NCBI GenBank assembly: GCA_018857735.1
Contig: JABMCL010003257.1
Coordinates: forward strand, 249,501 to 313,500
Reading direction: 5' to 3'
From: Alviniconcha marisindica
Taxonomy: Eukaryota; Mollusca; Gastropoda; Provannidae
DNA length: 64,000 nt
The position numbers and the translations under genes were made by a program. This document shows positions 21,645 to 33,075 of this stretch, one piece after another. The stretch's first letter is position 1. Each line of letters starts with the position of its first letter. The notes beneath the pieces were generated by a model. The model searched no databases. It saw nothing but the letters and a program-made list of their open reading frames with translations, and had not been told where the DNA came from.

Positions 21645-24600
21645 CTGAAACAGAGCGTGGGCATTCAAGCACAACTGAAACAGAGCGTGGTCATTCAAAC
21701 ACAACTGAAACAGAGCGTGGGCATTCAAACATAACTGAAACTGAGCGGGGACACTCAAACACAACTGAAACAGAGCGTTGGCATTCAAACACAACTGAAA
21801 CAGAGCGCGGACACTCAAAAACAACTGAAACAGAGCGTGGACACTCAAACACAACTGAAACATTCAAACACAACTGAAACTGAGCGTGGCCATTCAAATA
21901 TAACTGAAACGGAGCGGGGGCCTTCAAATACAACTGAAACAGAACGTGGGCAAAACAGAGCGTGGGCATTCAAACACAACTGAAACAGAGCGTGGGCATT
22001 TAAACACAACTGAAACAGAGCGTGGGCATTCAAACACAACTGAAACAGAGCGTGGACACTCAAACACAACTGAAACAGAGCGGGGACATTCAAACACAAC
22101 TGAAACAGAGCGTGCTCACTCAAACATAACTGAAACAGAGCGGGGACACTCAAACATAACTGAAACAGAGCGTGGGCATTCAAACACAGCTGAAACAGAG
22201 GAGGGGCATTAAAAAATAATTGAAACAAAGCGGGGGCATTAAATGACAACTGAAACAGAGCAGGGGCATTGAAACATAACTGAAACAAAGCGGGGGCATT
22301 CAAACACGACAGAAACAGAGCATGGACACTCAAACACAACTACACTCAAACACAACTGAAACAGAGCGTGGACACTCAAACACAACTGAAACAGAGCGGG
22401 GACATTCAAACATAACTAAAACAGAGCGTGGTCACTCAAACACAACTGAAACAGAGCGGGGACACTCAAACACAACTGAAACAGAGCGGGGACATTCAAA
22501 CATAACTAAAACAGAGCGTGGTCACTCAAACACAACTGAAACAGAGGGGGGACACTCAAACACAACTGAAACAGAGCGGGGATACTCAAACACAGCTGAA
22601 ACAGAGCGTGGGCATTCAAACACAGCTGAAACAGAGCGTTGGCATTCAAACACAGCTGAAACAGAGCGTGGGCATTCAAACACAGCTGAAAAAGAGCAGG
22701 GGCATTCAAACACAGCTGAAAAAGAGCAGGGGCATTACAAAATTATTGAAACAAAGCGGGGGCATTCAATGACAACTGAAACAGAGCAGGGGCCTTGAAA
22801 CATCACTAAAACAAAGCGGGGGCATTCAAACACGACAGAAACAGAGCGTGGGCATTTAAACACAACTGAAACAGAGCGTGGACACCCCAACACGACAGAA
22901 ACAGAGCGTGGGCATTTAAACACAACTGAAACAGAGCGTGGACACTGAAACATGAAACAAAGACACGCAGTCAAATACCCGAGTAAAATAGTTGGCATTA
23001 GCTATGTGAAACAGTAGACAATACCCGGGTAAAACTGCTGACAGCAGCTATGCGAAGTAGTCGAGTCAAACAGTACATAATACCCGAATAAAACAGTTGA
23101 CAATAGCTATTTGAAATAAACTGATACAGTAGACAGTAGCCGAGTAAAACAGTGGACAGTACCTGAGTAAAATAGTTGACAAACTCCTGATGAGACACCC
23201 TGCCGTCATCTGAAACCAATCGACAAGTTCAACATGTAGCAGCAAAGGAAACTGCATCTGCCCCCCCCCCCCCCCCCCCCCCATCCCCCCGCCTCCCCAT
23301 CCCCCCACTTTGGGGAGTTTTAAAAATGTGCCAAAGTAGAACAGAGCGTTGCAAAATACGATCGTACCGTTCTGGTCTATCTTGTCAAATGTACAAGTGA
23401 GCGTTTTAAAAGCGGGTCAAAGTAGAATAGAGCGTTGTAAGGTATGACGTACCGTTCTGGTCTACCTTGTCAAATGTACAAGTGAGCGTTTTAAAAGCGT
23501 GTCAAAGTAGAACAAAGCGTTGTAAGGTATGACGTACCGTTCTGGTCTACCTTGTCAAATGTACAAGTGAGTGTTTTAAAAGCGTGTCAAAGTAGAACAG
23601 AGCGTTGTAAGGTATGACGTACCGTTCTGGTCTACCTTGTCAAATGTACAAGTGAGCGTTTTAAAAGCGGGTCAAAGTAGAACAGAGCATTGCATGGTAC
23701 GACGAACTGTTCTGGTCTATCTTATCAAAGTAGAAGTGGGAATTTAAGTGTGTCCAAGTAGAACAGAGCGTTGTAAGGTATGACGTACCGTTCTGGTAGA
23801 ACAGAGCGCTGTGAGGGAGGACATACCGTTCTGGTAGAACAGAGCGCTGTTAGGCAGAACATACCGTTCTGGTAGAACAGGACATATCATTCTGGTAGAA
23901 CAGGACATACCGTTAGCGTTCTGGTAGAACAGAGCGCTGTAATGCAGGACGTACCGTTCTAGTAGAACAGGACATACCGTTCTGGTAGAACAGGACTACG
24001 TTCTGGTAGAACAGAGCGCTGTAGGCAGGACGTACCGTTCTGGTAGAACGAGCGCTGTTAGGCAGGACGTACCGTTCTGGTAGAACAGGACATACCGTTA
24101 GCGTTCTGGTAGAACAGAGCGCTGTACGGCAGGACGTACCGTTCTGGTAGAACAGAGCGCTGTAAGGCAGGACGTACCGTTCTGGTAGAACAGAGCGCTG
24201 TAGGCAGGACGTACCGTTCTGGTAGAACAAGGCACTGTACGGCAGGACGTACCGTTCTGGTAGAACAGAGCGCTGTAGTGCAGGACGTACCGTTCTGGTA
24301 GAACAAGGCACTGTACGGCAGGACGTACCGTTCTGGTAGAACAGGACATACCGTTCTGGTAGAACAGGACATACCGTTCTGGTAGAACAGAGCGCTGTAG
24401 TGCAGGACGTACCATTCTGGTAGACCAGAGCGCTGTACGGCAGGACGTACCATTCTGGTAGAACAGAGCGCTGTAATGCAGGACGTACCATTCTGGTAGA
24501 ACAGAGCGCTGTAATGCAGAACGTACCGTTCTGGTAGAACAGAGCGCTGTACGGCAGGACGTACCGTTCTGGTAGAACAGAGCGCTGTAATGCAGAACGT

Positions 24601-25738
24601 ACCATTCTGGTAGAACAGAGCGCTGTAATGCAGAACGTACCGTTCTGGTAGAACAGAGCGCTGTACGGCAGGACGTACCGTTCTGGTAGAACAGAGCGCT
24701 GTTAGGCAGGACGTACCGTTCTGGTAGAACAGAGCGCTGTAATGCAGAACGTACCGTTCTGGTCTATCTTGTCAAAGTAGAGCTGAGTGTCCCTGGCTTC
24801 CAGCTGTCCGTTCTTGTCCATGTCCAGGTCGAAGAAAAGTCCACGGGCCACGGGCTCCATGAAGGCTGAGTTGTTGGCCATGCGCGTCACGAACTCCGTC
24901 TTGGATACCCTGTGGTCGCCTGGGTCATAGAAACATATAATATATATATATATATATGTAACTGAGTGTATTGTATGTGTTTCGGGCCATGACCCTTTAA
25001 CCTTTTCTTTCCGGTTTCTTTTCCTTTTTGATTGGGTGGGAGTTTTATGGCCCCAATTATCGAAAGTGTTAAAACTTGTGCGCTGGCCGGCAGCGTCCCT
25101 TTTCCCCCCAGTGTCCCTGCAGAGGCAGGTTGTTTGTTTGCTGTTGCGGCCGGTGTTCATCTCAGCGGAGAGCCTACACTGTTTCCTGGTTGGTGAAAAT
25201 AAAAGTTATGTTATAGCAACCTCTGACTTGTGACTCTTCATCCATGCTTCCAACCTGCTTCCCTCACTCCCCACCCCACTCCCCTACATATATATATATA
25301 GATATATCCTTCTATCCTCCACTCTTTCTTTGTCTGACTGCCTCCCCTCCCCTCTCTGTCAGTCTGTCTCCCCCCCCCTCCCCCCCCCCCCCCCCCCCCC
25401 CCCTCTGTGTCTGTCTCCCCCCACCTGCCTGCCCCCCCCCCCCCCCCCATCCCCACTCTCTGTGGTGCGTCTGTCTCTTCCCCCCACACCCCATTCTCTC
25501 TTTGCCTGTCTGCGCCCCCCCCTCCCCCCCCCCCCCCCCCCCCCCCCCACGTCTTCGGTCTGTCTCACTCCTCTGTCTCTCTCTAGCTCTATCTAATAGT
25601 AATTATAGTATTTATAAAGCGTGTAATCAGGACGTATCTGGTTTACTGATCAAAGTAGAAATGTGCCTAACCACACACACACACACACACACACACACAA
25701 CACACACACACACACACACCACACACATAATACACACA

Positions 25739-25818
<80 letters not shown>

Positions 25819-26090
25819 CATACTGACAATACCAAATTTACGCACAACTTAAAACGTTCAACGGAGACTTAAGACTGATGAAGAGACAGATTAAGACAGC
25901 AGCACTGAACGAAAGAAGAAAAGAAAAAACGTATATCTCTCTACCACCCCCCCCCCCCCCACCCCCACCACCCCGCACCCCCCCCCCCCCCCCACCCCCA
26001 CCCCCTTCTCGATTAGTATTAGTACTGCAGCAACAGCAGACATGTTAGCCGGCCTTTGTGTTAATATTTTCACTTGTGAGAAATAAAGTT

Positions 26091-26149
<59 letters not shown>

Positions 26150-28125
26150 CTCTCTTCGGCCCCCCCCCCCCCTTCTCTCCATTAGAGTGTATCGCGTAAG
26201 CGTGTGTGTGTGCGTGCGTGCGTGCGTGTGTCTGTGTGTGTATGCGTGCGTGCGTGCGTTATTGCCTACGTGTGTGTGTGTGTGCGTGCGTGCGTGCGTA
26301 CGTGCGTGCGTGCGTGCGTGCGTGCCTGCCTGCCTGCGTGCCTGCCTGCGTGCCTGCGTGCGTGCGTTATTGACTGCATGCGACTAACCGTTAGTGTCAT
26401 ATTCTTGAAACACATTGTCGAGATCCTGGAGGTCAAATACGCCGTTGTGGTTGAGGTCAGCGCGGGTGAACAGCTGCTCCACGGTCTGTTGAATTTGCAT
26501 CATCAGCTGCTGTAGTTGCGGGGATCGGGTCTGCTGGCACCGCCTGCCACGCACAGTCAACCAGTATGTTAGCCAGTCAACCAATGTGTCAGTCAATCAG
26601 TCTGTCAATGTGTCAGTCTGTATGTCAGTCAGCCGGTGTGTTAGTGTGTCAGTAAATCAGCCGGTGTGTCAGTCAGCTAGCTAGTGTGTCGGTCAGCCAG
26701 TCCGGCAAAAGTGTCAGTGTGTCAGTCGGTATGTCAGTCAGCCGGTGTGTCAGTAAATCAGCCAGTGTGTCAGTCAGCTAGCTAGCGTGTCGGTCAGCCA
26801 GTCAATGTGTCAGTCTGTCAGTCGGTATGTCAGTCAGCCGGTGTATCAGTACGTCAGTAAATCAGCCAGTGTGTCAGTCAGTCAGTCAATGTGTCGGTCA
26901 GTCAGTCAATGTGTCAGTCTTCCAATCGATATGTTAGTCAGCCGGTGTGTTAGTTTGTCAGTAAATGAGCCAGTGTGTCAGACAGATAATGTGTCAGCCA
27001 GTGCAACCAGTCAGGAAGCCAGTGTGTCTGTCAACCAGTCGGGAAGCCAATGTGTCTGTCAACCAGTCAGGAAGCCAGTGTGTCTGTCAACCAGTCGGGA
27101 AGCCAGTGTGTCTGTCAACCAGTCGGGAAGCCAGTGTGTCTGTCAACCAGTCAGGAAGCCAGTGTGTCGGTCAGACAGGCAGGAAGCCAATGTGTCTGTC
27201 AACCAGTCAGGAAGTCAGTGTGGCAGTCAGCCATCTGTGTGGCAGTCAGCCAGTCAGGAAGTCAGTTTGGCAGTCAGCCATCCGTGTGGCAGTCAACCAG
27301 TCGGGAAGCCAGTGTGTCTGTCAACCAGTCAGGAAGCCAATGTGGCAGTCAGACAGGCAGGAAGCCAGTGTGTCTGTCAACCAGTCAGGAAGCCAATGTG
27401 GCAGTCAGACAGGCAGGAAGCCAGTGTGTCTGTCAACCAGTCAGGAAGAAAGTGTGGCAGTCAGCCATCCGTGTGGCAGTCAGCCAGTCAGTGTGGCAGT
27501 CAGCCAGTCAGTGCGGCAGTCAGGAAGTCAGTGTGGCACTCAGACAATCAGTGTGGCAGTCAGGAAGTCAGTGTGGCACTCAGACAATCAGTGTGGCAGT
27601 CAGCCAGCCAATGTGACAGTCAGCCAGTTAGCTAAGCTACAAAATCAGTGTCAAATGCCTTTAGTGTACACCTAAGCTACAAAAACCAGCGTCAACTGCT
27701 TTTAGCGTAGAACAACACCTAAGCTACAAAAATAATAATAATAATAATAATGGAAATTTGTAAAGCGCCTACCCTGCGGCTCAAAGCGCTGAAAAGGCAT
27801 ACACACATAATGTACATCGAGATGGAAAATGTTATCCAAAAAAAAAGATTAAAAAAGTCAGTGTCAAATGCCTTTAGTGTAGAACTACACCTAAGCTAAC
27901 AAAAGTCAGTGTCAAATGCCTTTAGCGTAGAACAACACGTAAGCTACAAAGGTCAGTGTCAAATGCCTTTAGTGTAGAACTACACCTAGGCTACAAAAGT
28001 CAGAGTCAAGTGCCTTTAATGTAGAACTACACGTAATAAGCTGCAAAAGTCCGATGCATACACTGCAGTGACTGCACTTACGTGACAGCGATGCAGAGGA
28101 CAACGATGACTGCGACTGCCTTCAT
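21582..28125 (-). CDS. secreted four-EF-hand calcium-binding protein, complete, 5 exons
   Basis: Exons on the minus strand: 28125-28082, 26543-26389, 24919-24755, 23209-23163 and 21644-21582. All junctions are GT-AG and phases join to 157 codons plus stop. It begins with a signal peptide (MKAVAVIVVLCIAV), then a Gln-rich stretch, then EF-hand loops DLNHNGVFDLQD, DTNGDHRVSKTE, DMDKNGQLEARD and DQNDDGRVSHQE, each with acidic or Asn residues at positions 1, 3, 5 and an acidic residue at 12 (Asp in loops 1 and 3, Glu in loops 2 and 4). Loops 2 and 4 are interrupted by introns at the same codon position after the sixth-residue region, consistent with an ancient internal duplication. A short hydrophobic C-terminus follows. 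Secreted EF-hand proteins of this size are known from mollusc mantle and shell matrix; that role here is inference. Introns carry splice-edge minisatellites. Confidence 0.9.
21645..22960 (-). repeat. 30-bp minisatellite copied from EF-hand exon 5 acceptor
   Basis: About 43 units on the minus strand of ACGCTCTGTTTCAG followed by TTGTGTTTGAATGCCC. The true junction is CTCTGTTTCAG|TTGTTCGAG, so each unit has an acceptor-like CAG and an exon-like TTGTTxGA continuation. Confidence 0.93.
22965..23162 (-). repeat. minisatellite copied from EF-hand exon 4 donor
   Basis: Four degenerate units on the minus strand resembling TCAACTATTTTACTCAG|GTACTGTCC, for instance TCAACTGTTTTATTCGG|GTATTATGT. The GT stays at the same place in the units. 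Confidence 0.85.
23163..23209 (-). CDS. EF-hand protein exon 4
   Basis: A 47-base exon that completes loop 4 (DDGRVSHQEF) and ends in VNYFTQ. Acceptor GGTTTCAG, donor GTACTG. Too short for ORF prediction; recognised by phase and EF-hand pattern. Confidence 0.88.
23262..23310. repeat. poly-C tract
   Basis: About 21 C residues and further C-rich DNA beside EF-hand exon 4. Confidence 0.9.
23330..24754 (-). repeat. 85-bp and 38-bp minisatellites copied from EF-hand exon 3 donor
   Basis: Directly after the donor (24754 downward on the minus strand) come about 25 units of some 38 bp with TACCAGAACGGTACGTCCTG, then about five units of exactly 85 bp at 23366-23760 that contain ACAAGGTAGACCAGAACGGT. 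The true exon end is GACAAGATAGACCAGAACG|GTACGT, so the long units preserve about 20 exon bases and the donor. Confidence 0.93.
24755..24919 (-). CDS. EF-hand protein exon 3
   Basis: Completes loop 2, carries all of EF-hand 3 and the start of loop 4 (FDKIDQN plus one base). Acceptor GACCCAG, donor GTACGT. Its 3' end is the source of a long downstream array. Confidence 0.93.
25360..25560. repeat. C-rich/CT-rich low-complexity tract
   Basis: Several poly-C runs of 10-25 bases separated by TCTGTCT-like pieces. No gene; the Pro-rich and Gly-rich frames are artefacts. Confidence 0.93.
25672..25815. repeat. (CA)n/(CGCA)n microsatellite
   Basis: CA runs interrupted by about eight CGCA units, in EF-hand intron 2. 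Confidence 0.94.
25944..26375. repeat. poly-C, (CT)n and (TGCG)n tracts
   Basis: C/A tract 25944-26005, (CT)n 26095-26155, then TGTG and CGTG/CCTG tetranucleotides 26200-26370, ending less than 25 bases from EF-hand exon 2. Confidence 0.93.
26389..26543 (-). CDS. EF-hand protein exon 2
   Basis: Encodes the Gln-rich linker, EF-hand 1 and the first half of loop 2 (ending DTN plus one base of the next Gly). Acceptor GTGGCAG, donor GTTAGT. Confidence 0.93.
26544..27640. repeat. 20-30 bp minisatellite abutting EF-hand exon 2 acceptor
   Basis: Units such as CAGTCAGCCAGTGTGTCAGT and, farther out, CTGTCAACCAGTCAGGAAGC. On the minus strand the units resemble the intron end (TACTGGTTGACTGTG) just before GGCAG, so the array may have grown from the intron side of this acceptor. 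Confidence 0.9.
27640..28060. repeat. 60-65 bp repeat with inserted TAA-type element
   Basis: About six units with AGTGTCAAATGCCTTTAGTG and TAGAACTACACCTAAGCTAC. One is interrupted at about 27735-27850 by an (ATA)n stretch followed by TTTGTAAAGCGCCTACC, like the elements at 58560 and 36790. Confidence 0.85.
28082..28125 (-). CDS. EF-hand protein exon 1 (signal peptide)
   Basis: 14 codons and two bases, all signal peptide core; donor GTAAGT. Confidence 0.85.
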
Positions 28126-28228
28126 TTTCCTGAACAACACAGGTTGAAGCAGTTACATCAGAAGTAAAGTTAACTTTAGTTTAAAGAAGTAGAAACGAAA
28201 ACAAACATTTTGTTGTTGTTGCTTTGGT

Positions 28229-28245
28229 TTATATATATATACAAA
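28229..28245 (-). promoter_or_regulatory. candidate TATA box of the EF-hand gene
   Basis: TATATATATATAAACC on the minus strand, about 105-120 bases before the ATG at 28125. Simple TA repeats are common here, so this could be chance. Confidence 0.3.
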
Positions 28246-28680
28246 AAGTTCAATAAAGGACACTTTTTAAGAACTAGAAACAAACAAACAAAAAGTTTTT
28301 TTAGTTTTTTTGTTTTTGTTCTGTATACATCAAAGTTCAGTATAAGAAACAGAAGAAGAAGAAGAAGAAGAGAGCAATTCGAATACAACCTACAAACGAC
28401 ATTAAAGTAAATGATTAAATAAAATAAAATAAAATACAAATTATGGTTAAAAGAAATCAAAAGGACGAGAACAAGAAGGAAGAAAGGGGAATAAACGCGA
28501 CGGGAAGGAAGGAAAGAACAAACAAACAAACAAGAAAAAAACCGAAAAGAGGAGAGAAAAGAAATTCTCACACAGACAAAGAAATAACAAATCCCACTAA
28601 ATCAAATCAAATGGTGGTTGGAGGTGTGGGGTGGGGGTGGGAGCGGCATACGAACAGGTGAAATAATGATATAATAATGA
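28246..28680. other. A-rich unique-looking DNA, nothing recognised
   Basis: Upstream of the EF-hand gene. A-rich on the plus strand, with short AAAT and GAAG runs. No coding signal on either strand. Confidence 0.4.
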
Positions 28681-28699
28681 ATTTGGCCTGAGCCAGTCC

Positions 28700-28885
28700 A
28701 AATGAATGTACACTGACAGTGTACCTTTGGTGACTTAGAGAATGTACCTTTGATTGTGTAACTTTGGTGACTTAGAGAATGTACCTTTGATCGTGTAACT
28801 TTGGTGACTTAGAGAATGTACCTTTGATTGTGTAACTTTGGTGACTTAGAGAATGTACCTTTGATCGTGTACCTTTGATAACTTG
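28700..28885. repeat. 36-bp minisatellite
   Basis: Five units of TTTGGTGACTTAGAGAATGT plus ACCTTTGATTGTGTAAC. Confidence 0.9.
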
Positions 28886-28917
28886 GAGACTGTATCTTTA
28901 ATTGTGTACGTGCGTTT

Positions 28918-28924
28918 GTGTGTG

Positions 28925-28978
<54 letters not shown>

Positions 28979-29023
28979 TGCGTGCGTGAGTGCGTGCGTG
29001 CGTGCGTGTGTGTGTGTGTGTGT
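28918..29023. repeat. (TG)n/(CGTG)n microsatellite
   Basis: TG run then about 15 CGTG units then TG run. Confidence 0.95.
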
Positions 29024-29499
29024 GGTAGCATACTTTGCATGAATAAGATTGTTACATTGTTGAATTTAACTTTATTTATAACTTTTATACACGGCTGACT
29101 GTAATGTTTTGTCTATTTGTTAATGCTCTGTATGAAAGGAACGTCACCAAGACAAATTCCTGTGTACATTTAAATGTCACTGGCGAATTAAAAAAAAATC
29201 CTTGTATCCTTGTACAAGAGCTGAAATGAGGCATTACTAGCAGTGTAACCTGGAGCGACAAACAGCTGCAAGAGAGGAGATGATTATATAGTATCAGTTA
29301 TTATTATTGTATAAATTATACCTGAAACCATGCACACACAGCTACGTGCGTGAAGACGAAAAGCGTCAACTACTCGTAAAAGTCGTAGTTCTGCCTGGTG
29401 CTACAAACAGCTACAAGAGTTGACGTGACGAGAGTCTGCTGCCTTTAGTGTTAAATTAAAGGAAGCTATAAAAGCAGCTATAAAAGCTGAGCTGAAGGC

Positions 29500-29682
29500 T
29501 CATAGTTCAGGAGCTGTGTGAGAGTCGAGGTGGCCGTCCTGGGCTGTCCGTCCTAACGAGCCTTCTGGTTTCCGTGGACGTAAAGCTATATTGAACCATG
29601 CTTCGGCATTGGTCTCAGCTTGTCCCTAATATGTCAGCCGACATCTGAGGACATTAAGGCATCACTTCATCATCATCATCTG
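29500..29682 (-). repeat. short SINE-like repeat A, copy 2
   Basis: Inverted relative to 12478-12655. In this reading direction it goes from GTTCAGGAGCTGTGTGAGAG to an (ATC)n tail. It includes CCTTCTGGTTTCCGTGGACG, a core also seen in the SINE-like repeats at 30060 and 41350. Confidence 0.8.
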
Positions 29683-29689
29683 AGCTGAA

Positions 29690-30115
29690 GGGCGCATGTT
29701 CCAGGCGAGATCAAAAGATCAAGAGATCTTAGAGGAGGGAGGTGGAGCTGGACCCTCAACTTAGCCCAGAATAGATCATGAGTAGGGAGGTGGAGCTGGG
29801 CTGAGAGGGCTGGACTTCCTTTGCTTGAGTTGTCCAAGTTGTTCGTCACAGCAGTGCAACGGACATTGTCTTTGTGACTCTGTCCAAGCACAGCAGTTGA
29901 AACAGCAATTGCGCAGTGCACAAGTCGCTGGGCAATGGCGAGGGGACACCGCCTTAACACTTCCATTGTTCTGGCGGCGGTCCACGGTCTCTCCGGTCTT
30001 TTTCGGGCGGTTTCCGCGGTCGTGCCTTCACTCTGTCGTCCCCTTCCCACTCTGTCCCCGTCCCTAATAGGCCATCTCGCCTCCGTGGACGTAAAGCACC
30101 AAGAAAGAAAAAGAG
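29690..30115. repeat. SINE-like repeat fragment(s) with shared core
   Basis: Contains GGACATTGTCTTTGTGACTC, and ends with CCTAATAGGCC and CCGTGGACGTAAAGCACC, matching the body and tail of 41070-41395. An internal 40-base duplication (GGGAGGTGGAGCTGG) lies at 29735-29800. Confidence 0.55.
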
Positions 30116-30439
30116 GAATGAGCTGAAGGGCGCATGTTCCAGTCAGTATTATGTGAAGTTACAAACAACTGCAAGAGCTGAGGTGAAGGTGGTTCTTCCT
30201 GTTAGTATTACCTGAACAATTGGGATGAAGAGTTGCAGTTACTGTTACAGAGAGAGACAAGAACTGAGCTAAGACAGATGGTACAGACGGCTGGAAAAGG
30301 TGGCGTTGGGTTTGGAATTACTGTTACCTGCAGCTTCAGTCAGCTGGCAACAGTTCAAATGGAGAGTGTTACCTGAAGCTCGAGGCATCTGGAAAACGTT
30401 TGAATGAAGAATGGTATCTGAAGCGACAGACAAGAGAAA

Positions 30440-31150
30440 AAGGTTGAGATGTAGAGTATCACTTGAGTCAACACGGAAAGTGTTACCTGAAGCGACAGAC
30501 AGCTGCAAAATGTCAACGTGGAAAGTGTTACCTCAAGCGACAGACAGCTGCAAAAAGTCAACACGAAAAGTGTTACCTCAAGCGACAGACAGCTGCAAAA
30601 TGTCAACATGGAAAGTGTTACCTCAAGCGACAGACAGCTGCAAAATGTCAACATGGAAAGTGTTACCTCAAGCGACAGACAGCTGCAAAAAATCAACACG
30701 GAAAGTGTTACCTCAAGCGACAGACAGCTGCAAAAGGTCAACACGGAAAGCGTTACCTCAAGTGACGACAGATGCAAAAAATCAACACGGAAAGTGTTAC
30801 CTCAAGCGACAGACAGCTGCAAAAAATCAACACGGAAAGTGTTACCTCAAGCGACAGACAGCTGCAAAAGGTCAACACGGAAAGCGTTACCTCAAGTGAA
30901 CGACAGATGCAAAAAATCAACACGGAAAGTGTTACCTCAAGCGACAGACAGCTGCAAAAGGTCAACACGGAAAGTGTTACCTGAAGTGAGAGACAGCATG
31001 GAAAGTATTACCTGAAGCGACAGACAGCTGGAAAAAGTCAACAAAGAAAGTGTTACCTGAAGTGAGAGACAGCATGCAAAAGTGTTACCTGAAGCGACAG
31101 ACAGCTGGAAAAAGTCAACACGGAAAGTGTTACCTCAAGCGACAGACAGC
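30440..31150. repeat. 45-bp minisatellite
   Basis: About 15 units of AACACGGAAAGTGTTACCTC and AAGCGACAGACAGCTGCAAA. Period divisible by three, hence open in all frames. No exon was found next to it. Confidence 0.93.
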
Positions 31151-31424
31151 CGGCAACAACTGAGGGGAGGAATGTCAGTGTTAGCTGCCTTTGCAGACAA
31201 ACAAGACGGCGTGTGACTGAACAGGTGAAAACGTGCTGAGGAAAAAAGGTAACTAGCAGAACGCCAGGACCAGCAGATGAGGTCCTTATCGCTGTAGACG
31301 GGGTCTTACAGACTGTACACTCATGCACACCTCACCTTGCCAGTTTCAATGGCACACAGGCCTTGGGGGTCGGGTGGGGGTCGGAGGGTGGGAGTCTTTT
31401 TCTTCTTTTTGATGGTGGTTGTGG

Positions 31425-31472
<48 letters not shown>

Positions 31473-31520
31473 TGTGTGTGTGCGTGTGCGCGCGTGCTGT
31501 GTGGTGGTGTGTGGTGGTGT

Positions 31521-31567
<47 letters not shown>

Positions 31568-31782
31568 CTTTCTTTTTCTGTTGTTGTTGTAGTTTTGGTG
31601 GTGGTTGTGGTGGTGGTGGTGATGGTGGTGGTGGTGGTGAGGGTGGCGGTGGTGGTGGTGGTGGTGTGTAGTGTGCGTGCGTGCGTGCGTGCTGCGTGTG
31701 TGTGTGTGTTGTTTTTCTTTTCCTGTTGGTGGTGGTGGCGGTGTGTGGTGGTGGTGGTGGTGGTGGTGGTGGTGGTGGTGGT

Positions 31783-31816
<34 letters not shown>

Positions 31817-32055
31817 GTGTGCGTGGTGCGTGTGGTGTCGTGGTGCTGTTTGCGGTCGTGCGTGGTGCGTGCTTGTGCGTGTTGCTTGTGTGTGTTGTGG
31901 TGTGCGTGTGTGCGTGGTGCGTGTGTGTGTGTGGTGGTGTGTGTTGTGCTGTGTGTGTGTGTGCGCTGGTGTGTTGTGTGTGTGGGTGTGTGTGTGCGTG
32001 GTGCGTGCGTGGTGCGTGCTGTGTGTGTGTGTGTGTGCTTGTGTGTTTTGTTTGT
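31425..32055. repeat. (GT)n and (GGT)n tracts
   Basis: TG runs at 31425-31470 and 31525-31563, GGT-rich DNA at 31600-31785, then mixed TGTG/CGTG/TGGTG. No gene. Confidence 0.93.
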
Positions 32056-32314
32056 TGCTTTTTTCTGTTGCACGACTTTCATTTTGCATTTTCATCGTTA
32101 GCTGAAAGCGCTACTCTTGCCCGTGAAACGGGTGTAGGTTATTGCTAGAGCAAAAATCGATAGCTATACTTTATACATTCGTGAATACATAAACAAATAA
32201 ATGAATCGGTCTAGAAACAGTCAAAAAATCTGAAACAAAAACAGAAACGGATAAGTGTTCTAGCTTTTCACTTCATTTTTTAACTTTTTGACCGTTTGGC
32301 TGTTATTTAAGTGT

Positions 32315-32415
32315 CGTTTTGTAGCTTGATAAAGGGGATTACCCCGAAAATTGGCTGGTTTTGTCTTGTCCTAATAAATAGCGTTCTTTTGAACCATTTA
32401 CTGATGTGTTTGGAT
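32315..32415 (+). repeat. AATAAA-ended short repeat
   Basis: Best-preserved copy: TAGCTTGATAAAGGGGATTA, CCCCGAAAATTGG, TTTTGTCTTGTCCTAATAAA, TAGCGTTCTTTTGAA. The GGGG-ATTA-CCCC part can form a short hairpin. Confidence 0.72.
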
Positions 32416-33075
32416 CTAGAAACAGCAAAGTAACAAAGATAGTGATAATCATATTTGCAATGTGTTTGGATATGGCGTTGGGGACAGATTTAGACGGCGT
32501 TATTACCACATTGAATAATATTATTCAATGTCAAGAGAGTATCGGTTCAGAAATAGTTTCACAATATTATCAAACAGAGATCGGTTCACTACAGCCGTCC
32601 CAGACAGTTGATGCATAGATTAGGTGAGGGGAAATATGAGCATGGTAAAACAGCTTGCGCGTAAGAGTGTCCACAAAGTGTCTGAGCTGTGACAACAGAT
32701 AAAGATTTTTTGAAACTATTTTACATGTGCCAGTAATGTGTGGTCGGCAGCCAAATTCATCATCAACAATGACGCCAAGGTGCCAGTGCTCATGAACTTG
32801 TTCAATATGACTGTCTTTAAGACTAGGATTAAGGTGAAGCGGGCGAAACTGGTGTTTTTGCCTAGTACTAGTAGCAAGTAGCCTGCATACTTTTTGAGAA
32901 AGAGAGAGAGAGAGTATCGCTTCCGAAACAGTTTCACAATATCATCAGAGTGGGAAGATCCAGCTGATTGTGAGACAGGTTCAGAACAGTTGCTCATGAC
33001 AGGTTCATCACGACAGCTTTTGATTTCTTTTCTTTTACTCTAGTCACGTTAGTTTTGAGTGATTCCAACCAACGA

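Noticed and set aside
21645..22960. CRISPR-like regular 30-bp periodicity
   Set aside because: No unique spacers between repeats; a plain tandem array in a eukaryotic intron next to an exon.
30355..31015. Repeat protein with a KCYLKRQTAA motif
   Set aside because: 45-bp tandem repeat open in several frames of both strands; no exon evidence.
32406..32618. Small plus-strand ORF with hydrophobic N-terminus
   Set aside because: Starts inside the AATAAA-ended repeat; no splice signals or recognisable domain.
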